64,000 bases of DNA from Apostichopus japonicus (lineage: Eukaryota > Echinodermata > Holothuroidea > Aspidochirotida > Stichopodidae): contig NC_092569.1 of the NCBI RefSeq assembly GCF_037975245.1, positions 14,712,501-14,776,500 on the forward strand, read 5' to 3'. This document shows, one piece after another, positions 51,937 to 64,000 of the stretch (within the stretch, counting starts at the first letter, position 1; each line of letters begins with the position of its first letter). A program made the position numbers and the translations under genes. Under the pieces are notes generated by a model. That model ran no database searches. It was not told where the DNA came from and saw nothing but the letters and a program-made list of their open reading frames with translations.

Positions 51937-52679
51937 TATTTTATGCGACATTCATTGTCGTGCCCACCTTTTCAAGCATAACCTGTTTGTATGCAGAATA
52001 TGTGTATATAGTCCTGCGTATTTAGAAAGCGCTCGGACGGTGGAAACACAGCATATTGTGTATGGGATGTGTCTTATAGTCAGTAGCGTAACGATAAATT
52101 TGCCGTTTTAATGATTTATTCATATTTTCTGGTGGAGGGGTAATGGTTTAACTGTAGGGGATTGAGGGTTTATAAGAAACTGTATTGCTCCCTCACAAAC
52201 ACGAAAATAGTAGAGATTGCCTATATATGTGTGACAGAAAATTCCAGTCTTCGATGTTTTGTGTTTTTGACAACAAGGCACTGTTTATATGACAAACATG
52301 ACTCTTAGCTCGTCTTTGTCAAAAATGGTTTCGTATCAACAAAGGGAAATTCGCACCAACAAAGGGAACTTTTGCGGTTTTTTCTCCGCTTATTTTACGG
52401 AACTGGGGACGTCCCCATTCACATGTACCCCGTACATGCAGCTCAGTCGCTTACAGTTTAACAACTTGTGTCTGTCCTGTTTAGATGCGTATAAATTTGC
52501 CAGTCTGCCCTTTGAGGAAATTTATGTTGGTGTCAAAATGTCATTTACATAGTCGATTGACTTCCATACAGAATTTTGTAAGCTAGACACGGAACTGATA
52601 GACGATGAGAGTTCTTTTATGTTCAAACCATTACACAATTCTGTAAGAATTGGGAGAGTTTTGAGCTACCCATGTGTGT

Positions 52680-52740
52680 AACAGCTATGGTCCGTTGTCT
52701 GTGTTGAGCGAACAGCTATGGTCCGTTGTCTGTGTTGAGC
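52680..52740. repeat. Perfect 31-bp tandem duplication
   Basis: AACAGCTATGGTCCGTTGTC plus the next 11 bases occurs twice back to back with no difference, so it is recent. Confidence 0.9.
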
Positions 52741-53850
52741 AGACGTTATTGATAGTTTTAGAACTATTTTAAGAGTAACCAGCTACGACCACGAAGTTCA
52801 AACCCATTTACACCAGAATATATCTTTTTTGTTTAGTTTGTTTGGGTGAAATCTGATGGCGGATAAATGTAAGTCACGCATCATATAAGAGAGAAGAGGA
52901 TGACATCCACTAAGTCGGGGAGGGGATGCGAGGCGATGGGAGGGGATGGGAGGGGAGGGGGCAGACTTGTTTCTTTGGTGGGGACACTAATGCATTTCGT
53001 AACTTTCGCATCAATTGTTTTGGTTTCGAACCCTTGGTGGAGGATCATTAAGGAGTCTTTACCCCTCTCCATTGGTCTCTTAAATGATTTATTGATGATC
53101 TGCATCCACACACAGGTGTGTTTGACCTTCAGACCGATAACCCAATTGTCTTTTTCGATTGTTCACATCCACGTACCCTGAGAAAAATAATTTTTCTGAG
53201 GACATGGTGATTCTTTTGAATTGACACCCGAGGACTTGGAATTCCTTTGTTCAATTGAGCTCAGCTGAGATATTCAACTACATAATTAAGCTTGGAAATA
53301 CTTCCGTACCAAGAATTAATACCCTGGCATGTTCTAGAAAGGGATTTTGTCATCATTTTATGTTACAAAGAAATTTGTAAGCACCCTAAAACTCTTATTC
53401 CCTTCAAGTTAAGCCAATGAAAAAAGACGAAAAAATCAACAATAAAAGGAAAATATACAAATGGGTTTATCACAATTTTTATTGATTTGAAGCCAATGAT
53501 CTGAGAAGGTTAGGGTATGAAGGAGTATCCATAAAATATATCAAACACAGGAAGATTAAAGAAGGTATGTGACGCAACCCATTTTCTCTTAACGGGGATT
53601 TCGAGGGATAAAAATCTATTACAACAAGCAGGCAATTCTTTTATAAAAATGCCCTGAAAGCCACAAACAAATACTTAAAAAAAAAAACGCGAAAAAAATA
53701 ATTTTCTTGGGACAAATTAAACTTCATTTTTGAAATTCATCAGTTTCATTTTGTACTCCTTAAACAATGAAAATTTTTGCAAAACTTGGGGCTTGGTATT
53801 AAATTTTGCTTAAGGCAGTTTCCATTTTTATGTATTTTTAAAATGGTCGT

Positions 53851-53856
53851 TTTATT
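53851..53856 (-). promoter_or_regulatory. Candidate poly(A) signal of the laminin gene
   Basis: AATAAA on the minus strand, 108 bp past the laminin stop codon at 53964. Confidence 0.5.
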
Positions 53857-53963
53857 ATTATATTACCTTTACATCTTTTCTTTACTTTAATAAAGGGCAT
53901 CAAAATGTTTAAGAGTTAATCTAGGGAGGGTTATAGAACAGCCACCCCCTCTCCTTTTGTGGT

Positions 53964-54106
53964 TTAGTTGGCTGGACACGAACGTTGGTCGACATCTCCG
54001 ACAAATCGTCTTGACGAGATGGGCAATGCTTCTCCCTGGATCACCATCTTCCTCATGCATCCCGAGAAGTCCTCGTTTTCAAGAATACCTTCGTGGACCA
54101 TGTCGA
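53964..54106 (-). CDS. Laminin alpha terminal exon, end of LG5
   Basis: The acceptor ACTGATCCACAG is followed by 46 codons ([20 protein letters not shown] ... VDQRSCPAN) and a TAA at 53964-53966. [10 protein letters not shown] is the typical LG-domain closing strand with its Cys. The entry phase 1 fits exon 54896-55018. Confidence 0.85.
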
Positions 54107-57100
54107 CTGTGGATCAGTAAATGGGGGAAAATTATCTTCAGCGGGTAGAAGTATTAAGTGCAAATGGTGACAACAGATTCGTCGCTTGTTAATCAAATTT
54201 AACTTTTGACAAGGCCTCGTTTGATCTCTCGCCCTACTTTATTTTAGTATTGAATATTACACGCTATCTCTCCGGTATAATGGTATTCATAAATAATGTA
54301 TTTTGTATTACTTGCTTAGTTTCAAATATAAAAGTAGTGGGTATATCACAAACCCCCCCTACCCCCTCCCTTACAACCATCTTACTTACCCCAAAGGACA
54401 CACTAACACACATACCTCTATCTGTCTCTCTCCCTCTCTGAACAACCCATATCATATACTGGTACATACTTAATCAGTTTTCCAAGCTTCAATGGTTGCC
54501 ATTTACCTCTCTCTCTCTCTCAACACACCTCAGCTCTCTTGGTACCCAACATAGGATGTTTTGCTTTTAACAATACTTGATAAATTTTCAAGCAAAGGTG
54601 GTGGCCCTCACATCTTTTCCCACATAACACCCACAAGCATCTCTCTCTTGGGTAGTCCATATAGGGATTTGTACTTGTTCGCTTATTAATTTTCCAAGCA
54701 AAGGTAATGGCCACTTACACATTTTCCCACACGCCTCCCTCTCACTGGTTACTCCCCATATCAGATATTTTGAGTTTACCGATGGCCCCTCCCTAGAAAG
54801 AAGATGGCACCTTCACATCTTCCACCACTACCTTTTCATAACTACTCTATATATGGTGAGGTGCAGGGGGGGGGGTGTATGTCTTAATAACTTACTCGGC
54901 AATCCTCCAAAGAAGAGAGGGTGGTTGGTGTTGGCTTCATTAGAGGCTGGGTTGCCTGATGCCTGTATCCCTCTTACACCATCTACTTCAATGTAGGCTT
55001 GGTTGCGCTCCTTTACCACTGAAGAAAACAAAGCATAGCATATGACCAGGTCAAGGTCAGAAGAAAGCTTTGTGGTGCAGTCTCAAATAAATAGTTTCAA
55101 CCAATCGCATCATTTCAAATGTATCTAAACAATGTTGCTGCACTGACAGCGTTCTTATCACCCGAATCGCCAAACAACAAAATAAAAACGTGAAAGCAAC
55201 CAACAACAAGAACAAATAGTTCAACTCTCTGACATGAAGAATGTGGGGGTGGTGGTGGGGTGGGGGGGTCAGTAGGCATGTAAGGTGGTGGTTACTGAAG
55301 GGCTCCAATTATCAATTCAACCCTGAATGATTGACTTTTAGAAGACATCATGCCTGATGCTCTATGGGATGTTTTGTCTCATGTTATTACATAACGAATG
55401 CATCCCACAAGTAAGGACCAGATTATATCTGTCTCCTCGTTACCTTTAATGATATGCCACTCTCCATCACATAGAGAAAACCTGCCCTCGTCTGGTGAGA
55501 AAGTGGCTACAAATTCACCGCCACCGTTCTCGATGGTCAGGATGAGCTTCAGTGATATAAGAAAGAAATGTGGAAAGAAAAAAAATTATATCAGTTTGAA
55601 CTGTTTCAAAACGCAGACGTGGAAAGATTGATTCTTTTAGTCAAAACCGTAGCCTTATTTACCGTTTACCGTTACATACAGTTTGTATGCTGTATTTAAT
55701 ACCTTGACCCTACCAAACCTTGATTTATTTTTGGTTACATCTGTATTTAATATCTCCATACTTCTCTCTCTAGATGGATACGGTTTATTATATGGTTTCA
55801 GAGCTTAGTTTCCTCCGATAAATTTGATCAAATACAGTAAGGGAAAGCCCAAGGACCAGCTTACAATTATTACTCAAATCAACCAAACCCCAACCCACCA
55901 TGATTGTGCATCTTTCAGAACACACTAGCTAATTTTTTGGCTTAAAGCACATACATTTATGCAAGAGGGGTAACGGGTGGGGGTAGGTGGTGGGGGGAGA
56001 GGGCGTGGGGGGGTGATGATTCAAAAAGGAAAGAAGACTTACCTCTCCTTCTCTCATCTCTAGAGACATAAAGTCCATGTCTGGATTCTGCACGGAGAAG
56101 AGAGTACCAGAATTCTTCCTCGGCTTTATTTCGAAGCTGATCTCCAAACTGAATCCAACCCTAAAGGTAGCATCTGCCAGGAAAGCAAATAAATATTGGT
56201 TTCATATAAAATGACTTTTATTCTCAAATGGTTCTCTGCTTCTTCTTTTTCCTTTTCTTATTCTTTTCATCAGAACATATGGACATGCTTCCTTAACGGA
56301 CTCTAGATCAGCCATATTATAAGGTGCATGGAACAATATTTGAGAGAGATCTCTGCTCCAAACTTATGGGTGAATTAACTAGAAAAAGTACCAATAGAGA
56401 AATTTAAATCTCTTAACCCCACCCCCCCCCTCCCCCTCCCATGCACAAGAGCCAAATTTTTATTGTTAGAACCTTTTTTTTAACAATTAAATAGCAAAAT
56501 TAAAACGAGGATATTATAACATATCACAGAAAAGTTTGTAAACCAAAAGAAAAATGACTAAACCTCCAATTGCAGAATTCCATTTTCGCTTTTTTTTTTA
56601 ATCCTTGTTTTTTGTCCGCTGGCTTGGTTGGTGTCTGTTTTAATTTTTTAGCACATATGATACAAATATCGAGAAAGCTTGGACTGTAAACTTACCTAGA
56701 ACGAGGTATCCACCAAACTGGCCAAAGAAAACGCCAGGCTCCCTGGAACCTTGACACTGGGGTACTTCAAATTCAGAGAGCAATTCCCTGGGTGGGTCCA
56801 CGGTGAAGTCCTTGATACAGCCTATCAGACTAACTCTGCTCTCCGGCTGTTAATAGAAATTTAATATTATAACCAACCAAAACAAATAAAAAAATCCCAC
56901 CTTAACATTAGAAGCATCTTGTACGGTTTTGTTTTATACAATCGCTGGAGAAAGAGGACTAGTTTATGTAATTGCTGTCTTCTTGGAGACTTTCTTTACT
57001 CATTTTTTCACGACATTCCAACTTTGAGATACAAGAGATTTTAATGTTCATTTACTTACAAGGCAAACTCTAACCATCCAGCCATAAGTGCTCTGGCTAT

Positions 57101-60100
57101 TTATGCTTTGCAGTTCTATATTAGAGAATGTATTGACTTTCCTGTTGTTGAGATGAATTTCTTCTTTTTCCTTTTTTTTTTATTAAATCTGAATCCCTAA
57201 ATATCAAAGTTTCTGAAGATGGCTCTAAATGATGTGACTGTTCTTTTTTTAGTGTCAACAATACTGATTATTCTGCCTTTGAATATATGTAAAGAAATAC
57301 AAAGGGAAGGAAACAAAAACTGAAAGGGTTGCAGATCCTAGCAGGGCTATGACATCACAGGTACAGGCGTCAGACACCAACTTTTTTTTACTAGGATATT
57401 TCCCGAACCATGCAAGAAAAATCTAAGCAATTTGGGAGAGTACTTCATCACAAATTCCTCTACCATTTAAAATAAACATAAAACTTGGGTTTGTCTCAGC
57501 TCAAAGTCATCGCTTATTGATCCTTCGCTTACATCAAAGTCAAACAATCGGAATTGCATGCATTATGACCTTCCCTGCCTGTAGCAAATACTACCCAAGT
57601 CCCCTGTTTTTGGCCAAAGAACAGGGGAGATTGAATATCTACTCGAGTTGGTAATGCTAACCATACTGAACGCTCCTCTGCACAAATTCATGACTAAAAC
57701 ACACAGTGCATTATTTCAGTGGTCAAGCCAAACTTGTCTTCACACATAGGAAAGTAGTGCTGTCCACACTTGTGGTTACAATCATATGGTGGCTGGTCAA
57801 TTAATTAGTTGCACTCAAGGATGCATCCTAAAGGCAGTATTTGGTGTAGCTTATATGCGATCAAGTAACAAATTATGAATGCTCGAGTGAATTTGAGGAG
57901 TGCTGTTTTGACATAGGCAGGCTTGACCATCATGTGAGACATTGTGTATAAAGCCACTTCTTGTTGTACTAATGCAACTAAAGAGCATTTAATTGTCTAA
58001 CGAAGCCCATTAGTGCCATTCCACAAAAAAAGAGATTAATTTGATGCTACGAAATATGGGAATAAATTGGTTGCTACGAATGACTAATTTCCTTAGTCCT
58101 CCTGCAGTATGTAGGACCAGATTTTGCTTTGTGTTTCGGTTCAACCGTATCAAACATGATTATGTGGAAAACTCGACTCAAACAGAGAAAAGATACAAAG
58201 ATACGAGAGAAAGGTCAAATTACTTACTGGCACATCGGTAGCGGACCACGACGGTGGCAGACCCCCCACGAATAGCGGTGTTTCCACAGAGAGGTAACGA
58301 CTGCTACCTCTGAGGATGCCCTCTCCGACATTGATGCCATCGACGAAGATGATACCTAGGAAACCATCTCTCAGAGTTCTGATCTGGTGTTCAAGAAATG
58401 GTACAAGATGATTAGGCTCATATTATGTATGCATTTATGTGTGTAAGTGTGCGTGTATGTATTAATGTATGTTCCACCAATGGCCGACTACCGACAGATG
58501 TCGCAGTGGTAGAAGTCAGGACCGATAAGAAAAGTACGAAACCAACCAGTGGTGGCCCTCCATCCTTCTGAAACTTTTCCCTCCCCCTGACCTTCCTCCT
58601 CCTCCCTCTGACCTTCCTCCTCCTCCCCCTGACCTTCCTCCTCCTCCCCCTGACCTTCCTCCTCCTCCCCCTGACCTTCCTCCTCCTCCCCCTGACCTTC
58701 CTCCTCCTCCCCCTGACCCTGACCCTGCTCCTCCTCCCCCTGACCCTGCTCCTCCTCCCCCTGACCTTCCTCCTCCTCCCCTGACCTTCCTCCTCCCCCT
58801 GACCTTTCTACTCCTCTCCCTGACCCTCCTCCACCTCCCCCTGACCTTCCTCCACCTCCCCCTGACCTTCCTCCTCCCCCTGACCTTTCTCCTCCTCCCC
58901 TGACCTTCCTCCTCCTCCCCCTGACCATCCTCCTCCTCCCCCTGACCTTCCTCCTCCTCCCCCTGACCTTCCTCCTCCTCCCCCTGATCTTCCTCCTCCT
59001 CCCCCTGACCTTCCTCCACCTCCCCCTGACCTTCCTCCTCCTCCCCCTGACCTTCCTCCTCCCCCCTGACCTTCCTCCTCCTCCCCCTGACCTTCCTCAA
59101 CCTCCCCCTGACCTTCCTCCACCTCCCCCTGACCTTCCTCCTCCTCCCCCTGACCTTCCTCCTCCTCCCCCTGACCTTCCTCCTCCTCCCCCTGACCTTC
59201 CTCCTTCTCCCCCTGACCTTCCTCCTCCTCCCCCTGACCTTCCTCCTCCTCCCCCTGACCTTCCTCCACCTCCCATTGACCTTCCTCCACCCCCCCTGAC
59301 CTTCCTCCACCTCCCCTGACCTTCCTCCTCCTCCCCTGACCTTCCTCCTCCCCCCTGACCTTCCTCCTCCCCTGACCTTCCTCCACCTCCCCCTGACCTT
59401 CCTCCACCTGCCCCTGACCTTCCTCCTCCTCCCCCTGACCTTCCTCCTCCTCCCCCTGACCTTCCTCCTCCTCCCCGACCTTCCTCCTTCTCCCCCTGAC
59501 CTTCCTCCACCTACCCCTGACCTTCCTCCTCCTCCCCCTGACCTTCCTCGTCCTCCCCTGACCTTCCTCCACCTCCCCCTGACCTTCCTCATCCTCCCCC
59601 TGACCTTCCTCCTCCTCCTCCCCCTGACCTTCCTCCTCCTCCTCCCCCTGACCTTCCACCACCTCCCCCTGACCTTCCTCCTCCTCCCCCTGACCTTCCT
59701 CCACCTCCCCCTGACCTTCCTCCTCCTCCCCCTGACCTTCCTCCTCCTCCCCCTGACCTTCCTCCTCCTCCCCCTGACCCTGCTCCTCCTCCCCCTGACC
59801 TTCCTCCACCTCCCCCTGACCCTGCTCCTCCTCCCCCTGACCCTGCTCCTCCTCCCCCTGACCCTGCTCCTCCTCCCCCTGACCTTTCTCCTCCTCTCCC
59901 TGACCCTCCTCCTCCTCCCCCTGACCTTCCTCCTCCTCCTCCTGACCCTGCTCCTCCTCCTCCTCCCCCTGACCCTGCTCCTCCTCCCCCTGACCTTTCT
60001 CCTCTCCCTGACCCTCCTCCTCCTCCCCCTGACCTTCCTCCTCCTCCTCCTGACCTTCCTCCACCTCCCCCTGACCTTCCTCCTCCTCCCCTGACCTTTC

Positions 60101-63100
60101 TCCACCTCCCCCTGACCTTCCTCCTCCTCCCCCTGACCTTCCTCCTCCTCCCCCTGACCTTCCTCCTCCTCCCCCTGACCTTCCTCCTCCTCCCCCTGAC
60201 CTTCCTCCTCCTCCCCCTGACCTTCCTCCTCCTCCCCCTGACCTTCCTCCTCCTCCCCCTGACCTTCCTCCACCTCCCCCTGACCTTCCTCCTTCTCCCC
60301 CTGACCTTCCTCCTCCTCCCCCTGACCTTCCTCCTCCTCCCCCTGACCCTGCTCCTCCCCCTGACCCTGCTCCTCCTCCCCCTGACCCTCCTCCTCCTCC
60401 CCCTGACCTTCCTCCTCCCCCTGACCTTCCTCCACCTCCCCCTGACCTTCCTCCTCCTCCCCCTGACCTTCCTCCTCCTCCCCCTGACCTTCCTCCTCCT
60501 CCCCCTGACCCTGCTCCTCCTCCCCCTGAGCTTTCTCCTCCTCTGCCTGACCCTCCTCCTCCTCCCCCTGACCTTCCACCTCCCACCAGGGCACTCCTTA
60601 TCCATTATCTGATATTTTGTACTCACCTAACCTAGTACAGACACACTTAACTGGTATTGTACTCCATGGTACCTCATACAGATATTAAGTACCGACAGCT
60701 TCTAAACATCACTTTACCTGATGCCAAGGGCACTCCTTATCCCTTATCTGATATTTTGTACCAACCTAACCTAGTATAAGCACACTTTAGCTGGTATTGT
60801 ACTCCATGGTACCTCATACAGACATTAAGTACCGACAGCTTCTAAACATCACTTTACCTGATGCCAAGGGCACTCCTTATCCCTTATCTGATATTTTGTA
60901 CCAACCTAACCTAGTACAAGCACACTTTAGCTGGTATTGTACTCCACTGTACCCTATACAGATATTAAGTACCGACATGCTTCTAAACATCACTTTACCT
61001 GATGCCAAGGGCACTCCTTTATCCCTTATCTGATATTTTGTACTCACCTAACCTAGTACAAGCACACTTTAGCTGGTATTGTACTCCACTGTACCCTATA
61101 CAGATATTAAGTACCGACATGCTTCTAAACATCACTTTACCTGATGCCAAGGGCACTCCTTTATCCCTTATCTGATATTTTGTACCAACCTAACCTAGTA
61201 CAAGCACACTTTAGCTGGTATTGTACTCCACTGTACCCTATACAGATATTAAGTACCGACATGCTTCTAAACATCACTTTACCTGATGCCAAGGGCACTC
61301 CTTATCCCTTATCTGATATTTTGTACCAACCTAACCTAGTACAAGCACACTTTAGCTGGTATTGTACTCCATGGTACCTCATACAGATATTAAGTACCGA
61401 CAGCTTCTAAACATCACTTTACCTGATGCCAAGGGCACTCCTTATCCCTTATCTGATATTTTGTACCAACCTAACCTAGTACAAGCACACTTTAGCTGGT
61501 ATTGTACTCCATGGTACCTCATACAGATATTAAGTACCGACAGCTTCTAAACATCACTTTACCTGATGCCAAGGGCACTCCTTATCCCTTATCTGATATT
61601 TTGTACTCACCTAATCTAGTACAAGCACACTTTAGCTGGTATTGTACTCCATGGTACCACATACAGATATTAAGTACCGACATGCTTCTAAAGTTCCCTT
61701 ACCTGATGCCACTGGTTGTCGTTGACTTGTATATCGGACTCGATTTCCTGTGACCCTGTGCCGTAGTCAAAGGAATAGATGAGCTTTCCACCAGACAAAT
61801 AGAGGGAGGTGTAATCAAACTGCCTGTTATCCGAGGCATAGTACAGGACACCAAACTCTGCGGCCGTCTTCAAACCGAATGACATTTCATCTCTGCAGAG
61901 GAAATTTATACGAGGAGAGATATGAAACAACATTGGATAATTAACAGGTTCACGACAGCAGCTAATCATATCAGCTAATCATTCAACCAGGCAAAAATTA
62001 TCTGCCAGTTGGTTCAAAATTTAAGGTAAAAAGAAAATATGTACAGAAATATTCCGTCAGAAAAATGTCGGTCCTGAGAGAAGGTCGGAAATGTTGTTCA
62101 GAAATGTCGGTCAGGTCACACTATTACATCGGCCAGTCAATGGGGAGCTGGCAGATTTCACACAGAAGATATGCGCATACTGAATGGTTCGTCTCAAACA
62201 GAGCATTTTACTTGCACAAACTTGCCTGGAAGACAATGCTGCTTGGAGTTTACGTTAACATTCAGGAGAAGTTGAAGGAAGGGGTAATACTCCCCTGTTT
62301 TGATTTACAGTCTTCTAAATTTGAGAGGCGCTTTCCTGTTAATATGTTCAACATGTAAGAAAAACTCAAATTCCCATATCACAACATTAATGTTTTATTT
62401 AGACCAACCAATCACTTCTGATTCCAAATGTCGAGGGGAAGAAGTTATGGTTTTTTTTTTTTTTGGGACAGATTTCCGAGCTTTCGGTTACGTGGAATAC
62501 TGTTACTCGATATAAGTCTGTGGGACCAAGAATGTATATATGTATGTATTTTGGATCCTCCTGCAAGCAGGAACTCGCGAAGAAGCCATCATTAGCTTAT
62601 CAAAGCTGCGAGCTGACCGAAGTCAGTCTCGTAGATTCATATTTTAACGTCCATGATTATGAATTGTCAATTGTCAACAACTCTGTAACTGGACGACAAA
62701 AATTAATCTTGGATTGACTCGAATTCGGGACCTTATGATTGAAAGGCACTGGCATTAACCACTGAGCTGTGTCCAAAAGTGTCCAAATTGTGGCCAAATA
62801 TTGCTTACGAATGCTACATTTGACTCACTCGGTAGGATAATCCCTGCCCAAGGACTCGTATTCGTATCTGCTCTCGTTTGTAGCACCAAAGAAACCCGCC
62901 CCGGCATCCAGTGGATCCGCTCCAGACGAACCCAGCTGCCCGAGTCTACACTCTTCGAAAACACTGCTTGTCGATGTCTGTGAGGCGACGGTGGTGGTCG
63001 CTCCGGCAACAGGAGGTTGCTCCGAGAATATGGCTGCCTCCTCCTGACACAAGTTATAATCAGCACTGTGATCTGTTATTCTGTCTGCAAAGTTCTTCAC

Positions 63101-63836
63101 TCTGTCAGAAAAGAGAATTCCGAGAACCGAATAGCGATGTTTAAAGGACGTACAATTATTCTCGATGCGTGCGATATTGTTTGCGTACTTCTCTAGATGA
63201 AGAAATGCTACTTACAAAATGCAACTGACTGACAGTTCCAATATATCCTCCTCCCTCCACAGTCACCCCCCCCCTTCCACCCCCGTCCAGCCCCAGCTTA
63301 ACCTTACCTACCTCACAAATATAGCATCATGGGGTCAATATTAGTGTTTATATATTTGCCCTTACTATCCTTACTATGCTTTCAGGGTTGATTTCCACAA
63401 CAGCTAGACAAGGATATCCAATGTAAGATGCACAACGAAAAGCAAGAAAAGGGGCAAAATCTTCAGAAATGTGTTTTTGAGGAAACCAAGCTAAATCTGC
63501 TAATTATCTTAAGTTCTACCCGAGGGAGCATGTACTATTTAAAAGCCTGTCGTATTTTTACCCCATCGGTGTTGGTTACACTAGCCCGGATGACTGGACA
63601 TTTTGTCACAGACCGTTACTGCCGCATGAAATACCACCGATCTTACAACAACTTACTCAAAGCCAACTGCTACATTAGATATGCAGCCTACAAATGGCTG
63701 TAGATCAGGAAGGGCTTCAGTGTTGTACGTAATAGATGGCAGTCCTCCAATAAATAGCAAGTCACCCGCGATTACGGTAGTCCTTGTTCGGAAATTGCCG
63801 CTTGTTTCATCGACATCGTTGACCCTTAGGCTCACT
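53964..63836 (-). CDS. Laminin subunit alpha, C-terminal LG3(end)-LG4-LG5
   Basis: Nine exons on the minus strand: 63657-63836, 62829-63101, 61703-61892, 58228-58383, 56696-56846, 56043-56173, 55444-55546, 54896-55018 and 53964-54106. All phases join and splice sites fit consensus. In order they encode the end of LG3 (LLFIGGLPS ... [13 protein letters not shown]), a Ser/Thr-rich linker with acidic Cys segments, LG4 ([11 protein letters not shown] ... [23 protein letters not shown]), the LG4-LG5 join ([10 protein letters not shown]) and LG5 ([39 protein letters not shown]). A stop follows RSCPAN. The layout (LG3, longer linker, LG4-LG5 at the C-terminus) is that of laminin alpha chains, which act in basement membranes and bind dystroglycan and integrins through LG domains. 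I cannot assign the alpha subtype. The gene runs past the window's right edge. Confidence 0.9.
58228..58383 (-). CDS. Laminin alpha LG4 exon
   Basis: A phase 0 to 0 exon of 52 codons: [16 protein letters not shown], then [15 protein letters not shown], with donor GTAAGT. It is spliced across a 3.3 kb intron to 61703-61892, which ends NQWHQ. The two minisatellite blocks fill that intron. Confidence 0.88.
58562..60590. repeat. 2 kb polypyrimidine minisatellite, 21-bp unit
   Basis: About 95 units of CCCCCTGACCTTCCTCCTCC (plus one T), with CAC, TTC and CTG variants and 1-3 bp length changes. One strand is almost wholly pyrimidine. Because 21 is divisible by three, long frames are open on the minus strand (GQGEEEE, RSGGGGG and KVRGRRR repeats). 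These are not genes, and the block is inside a laminin intron. Confidence 0.95.
60591..61700. repeat. 140-bp tandem satellite that ends at an exon donor
   Basis: Eight units (140-142 bp) start TGATGCCAAGGGCACTCC and contain CTAACCTAGTACAAGCACAC and TAAGTACCGACAGCTTCT. TTACCTGATGCCA recurs at 60717, 60857, 60998, 61139, 61281, 61421 and 61561. The next occurrence, at 61701, is the true splice donor of exon 61703-61892, exactly 140 bp on. So the satellite unit includes the exon edge. Confidence 0.93.
61703..61892 (-). CDS. Laminin alpha LG4 first exon
   Basis: Enters in phase 2 ([20 protein letters not shown]) and ends ...NDNQWHQ at the donor CAG|GTAAGG. Its last eight bases and donor are shared with the adjoining satellite units. 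Confidence 0.88.
62829..63101 (-). CDS. Laminin alpha LG3-LG4 linker exon
   Basis: Reads [19 protein letters not shown], then a Thr/Ser/Ala-rich linker ([15 protein letters not shown]), [10 protein letters not shown] and ESLGRDYPT, with donor GA|GTGAGT. Length and composition fit the spacer between LG3 and LG4, the place where many laminin alpha chains are cleaved. Whether this one is cleaved cannot be seen. Confidence 0.82.
63657..63836 (-). CDS. Laminin alpha LG3 last exon
   Basis: The acceptor TCATCAG is followed by [13 protein letters not shown] ... [11 protein letters not shown] ... [14 protein letters not shown] and the donor GA|GTAAGT. FIGGLP and GCISNV are LG-domain landmarks. Confidence 0.85.
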
Positions 63837-63924
63837 CTGATGAGACAAAGGTAAAAGAAAGGAGTGAGTGCAACAATGACTGCCTTTGTTCTAATTTGTA
63901 TTGTACTGTGTGCATGGTATCGAA

Positions 63925-64000
63925 TTATGTGTATTGTTTTGCATAGAACAGTACGGTATTGTATTGTATTGCACTACACTATATTGTATAGTATAGTATT
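63925..64000. repeat. Pentanucleotide array at window end
   Basis: TATTG-type pentamers grading into TAGTA, similar in style to the array at 9725 and 13496. It runs off the window. Confidence 0.75.

Noticed and set aside
58488-60626. Very long minus-strand frames (up to 692 codons) of GQGEEEE, KVRGRRR and RSGGGGG repeats
   Set aside because: A 21-bp tandem unit keeps all frames open. The block lies in a laminin intron between two exons whose phases join, and it has no unique coding sequence.

Overview
The window is animal nuclear DNA: AT-rich, intron-rich, crowded with microsatellites and short DNA transposons. A laminin alpha gene, secreted fibrinogen-related (FReD) proteins with TIL and EGF-like modules, Penelope-like and LINE retroelements and hAT-type short elements point to an invertebrate deuterostome. 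An echinoderm such as a sea cucumber is my best guess, but this is inference. Every protein gene I could support lies on the minus strand and is split into short exons. I rebuilt exon chains by eye from splice consensus, reading phase and protein similarity, so they are models and not transcript evidence.

Layout. 1-3400: intergenic, with a ~1 kb minisatellite and a foldback element. 3414-6196: 3' part of a single-pass receptor gene with a Ser-Gly-rich stalk, a membrane helix and a cytoplasmic tail full of YxxL motifs, some at ITAM spacing. 6200-9480: degenerate repeats and one weak orphan exon. 9725-13955: a pentanucleotide array split by a 3.7 kb element that has short inverted termini and two internal satellite-like arrays. 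14531-15722: 5'-truncated LINE. 16165-16490: array of GATATC palindromes. 17056-17989: non-autonomous hAT with an exact 8-bp target duplication. 18699-24396: FReD gene A, complete in seven exons (434 aa). 27447-29066: three phase-1 exons of an unknown gene, possibly alternative upstream exons of gene A. 29269-33712: two Penelope-like fragments in opposite orientation and an L1/Tx1-like LINE end. 34701-35167: hAT-like element. 36904-45668: FReD gene B, interleaved with a duplicated copy of the last three exons of gene A that now carries two in-frame stops. 48318-51936: a U6 snRNA gene, a second U6 copy broken by a MITE, and a possible third U6 relic. 53964-63836: the 3' end of a laminin alpha gene (end of LG3, linker, LG4, LG5). 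Its introns hold a 2 kb polypyrimidine minisatellite and a 140-bp satellite that runs in register into an exon's splice donor.

How the genes may relate: the receptor has immune-type tyrosine motifs, and the FReD proteins are secreted and of a type often used in invertebrate lectin-like recognition. Their closeness and shared orientation suggest a small innate-recognition neighbourhood, but nothing in the sequence proves functional coupling. Laminin alpha is a basement-membrane gene with no evident link to the others.
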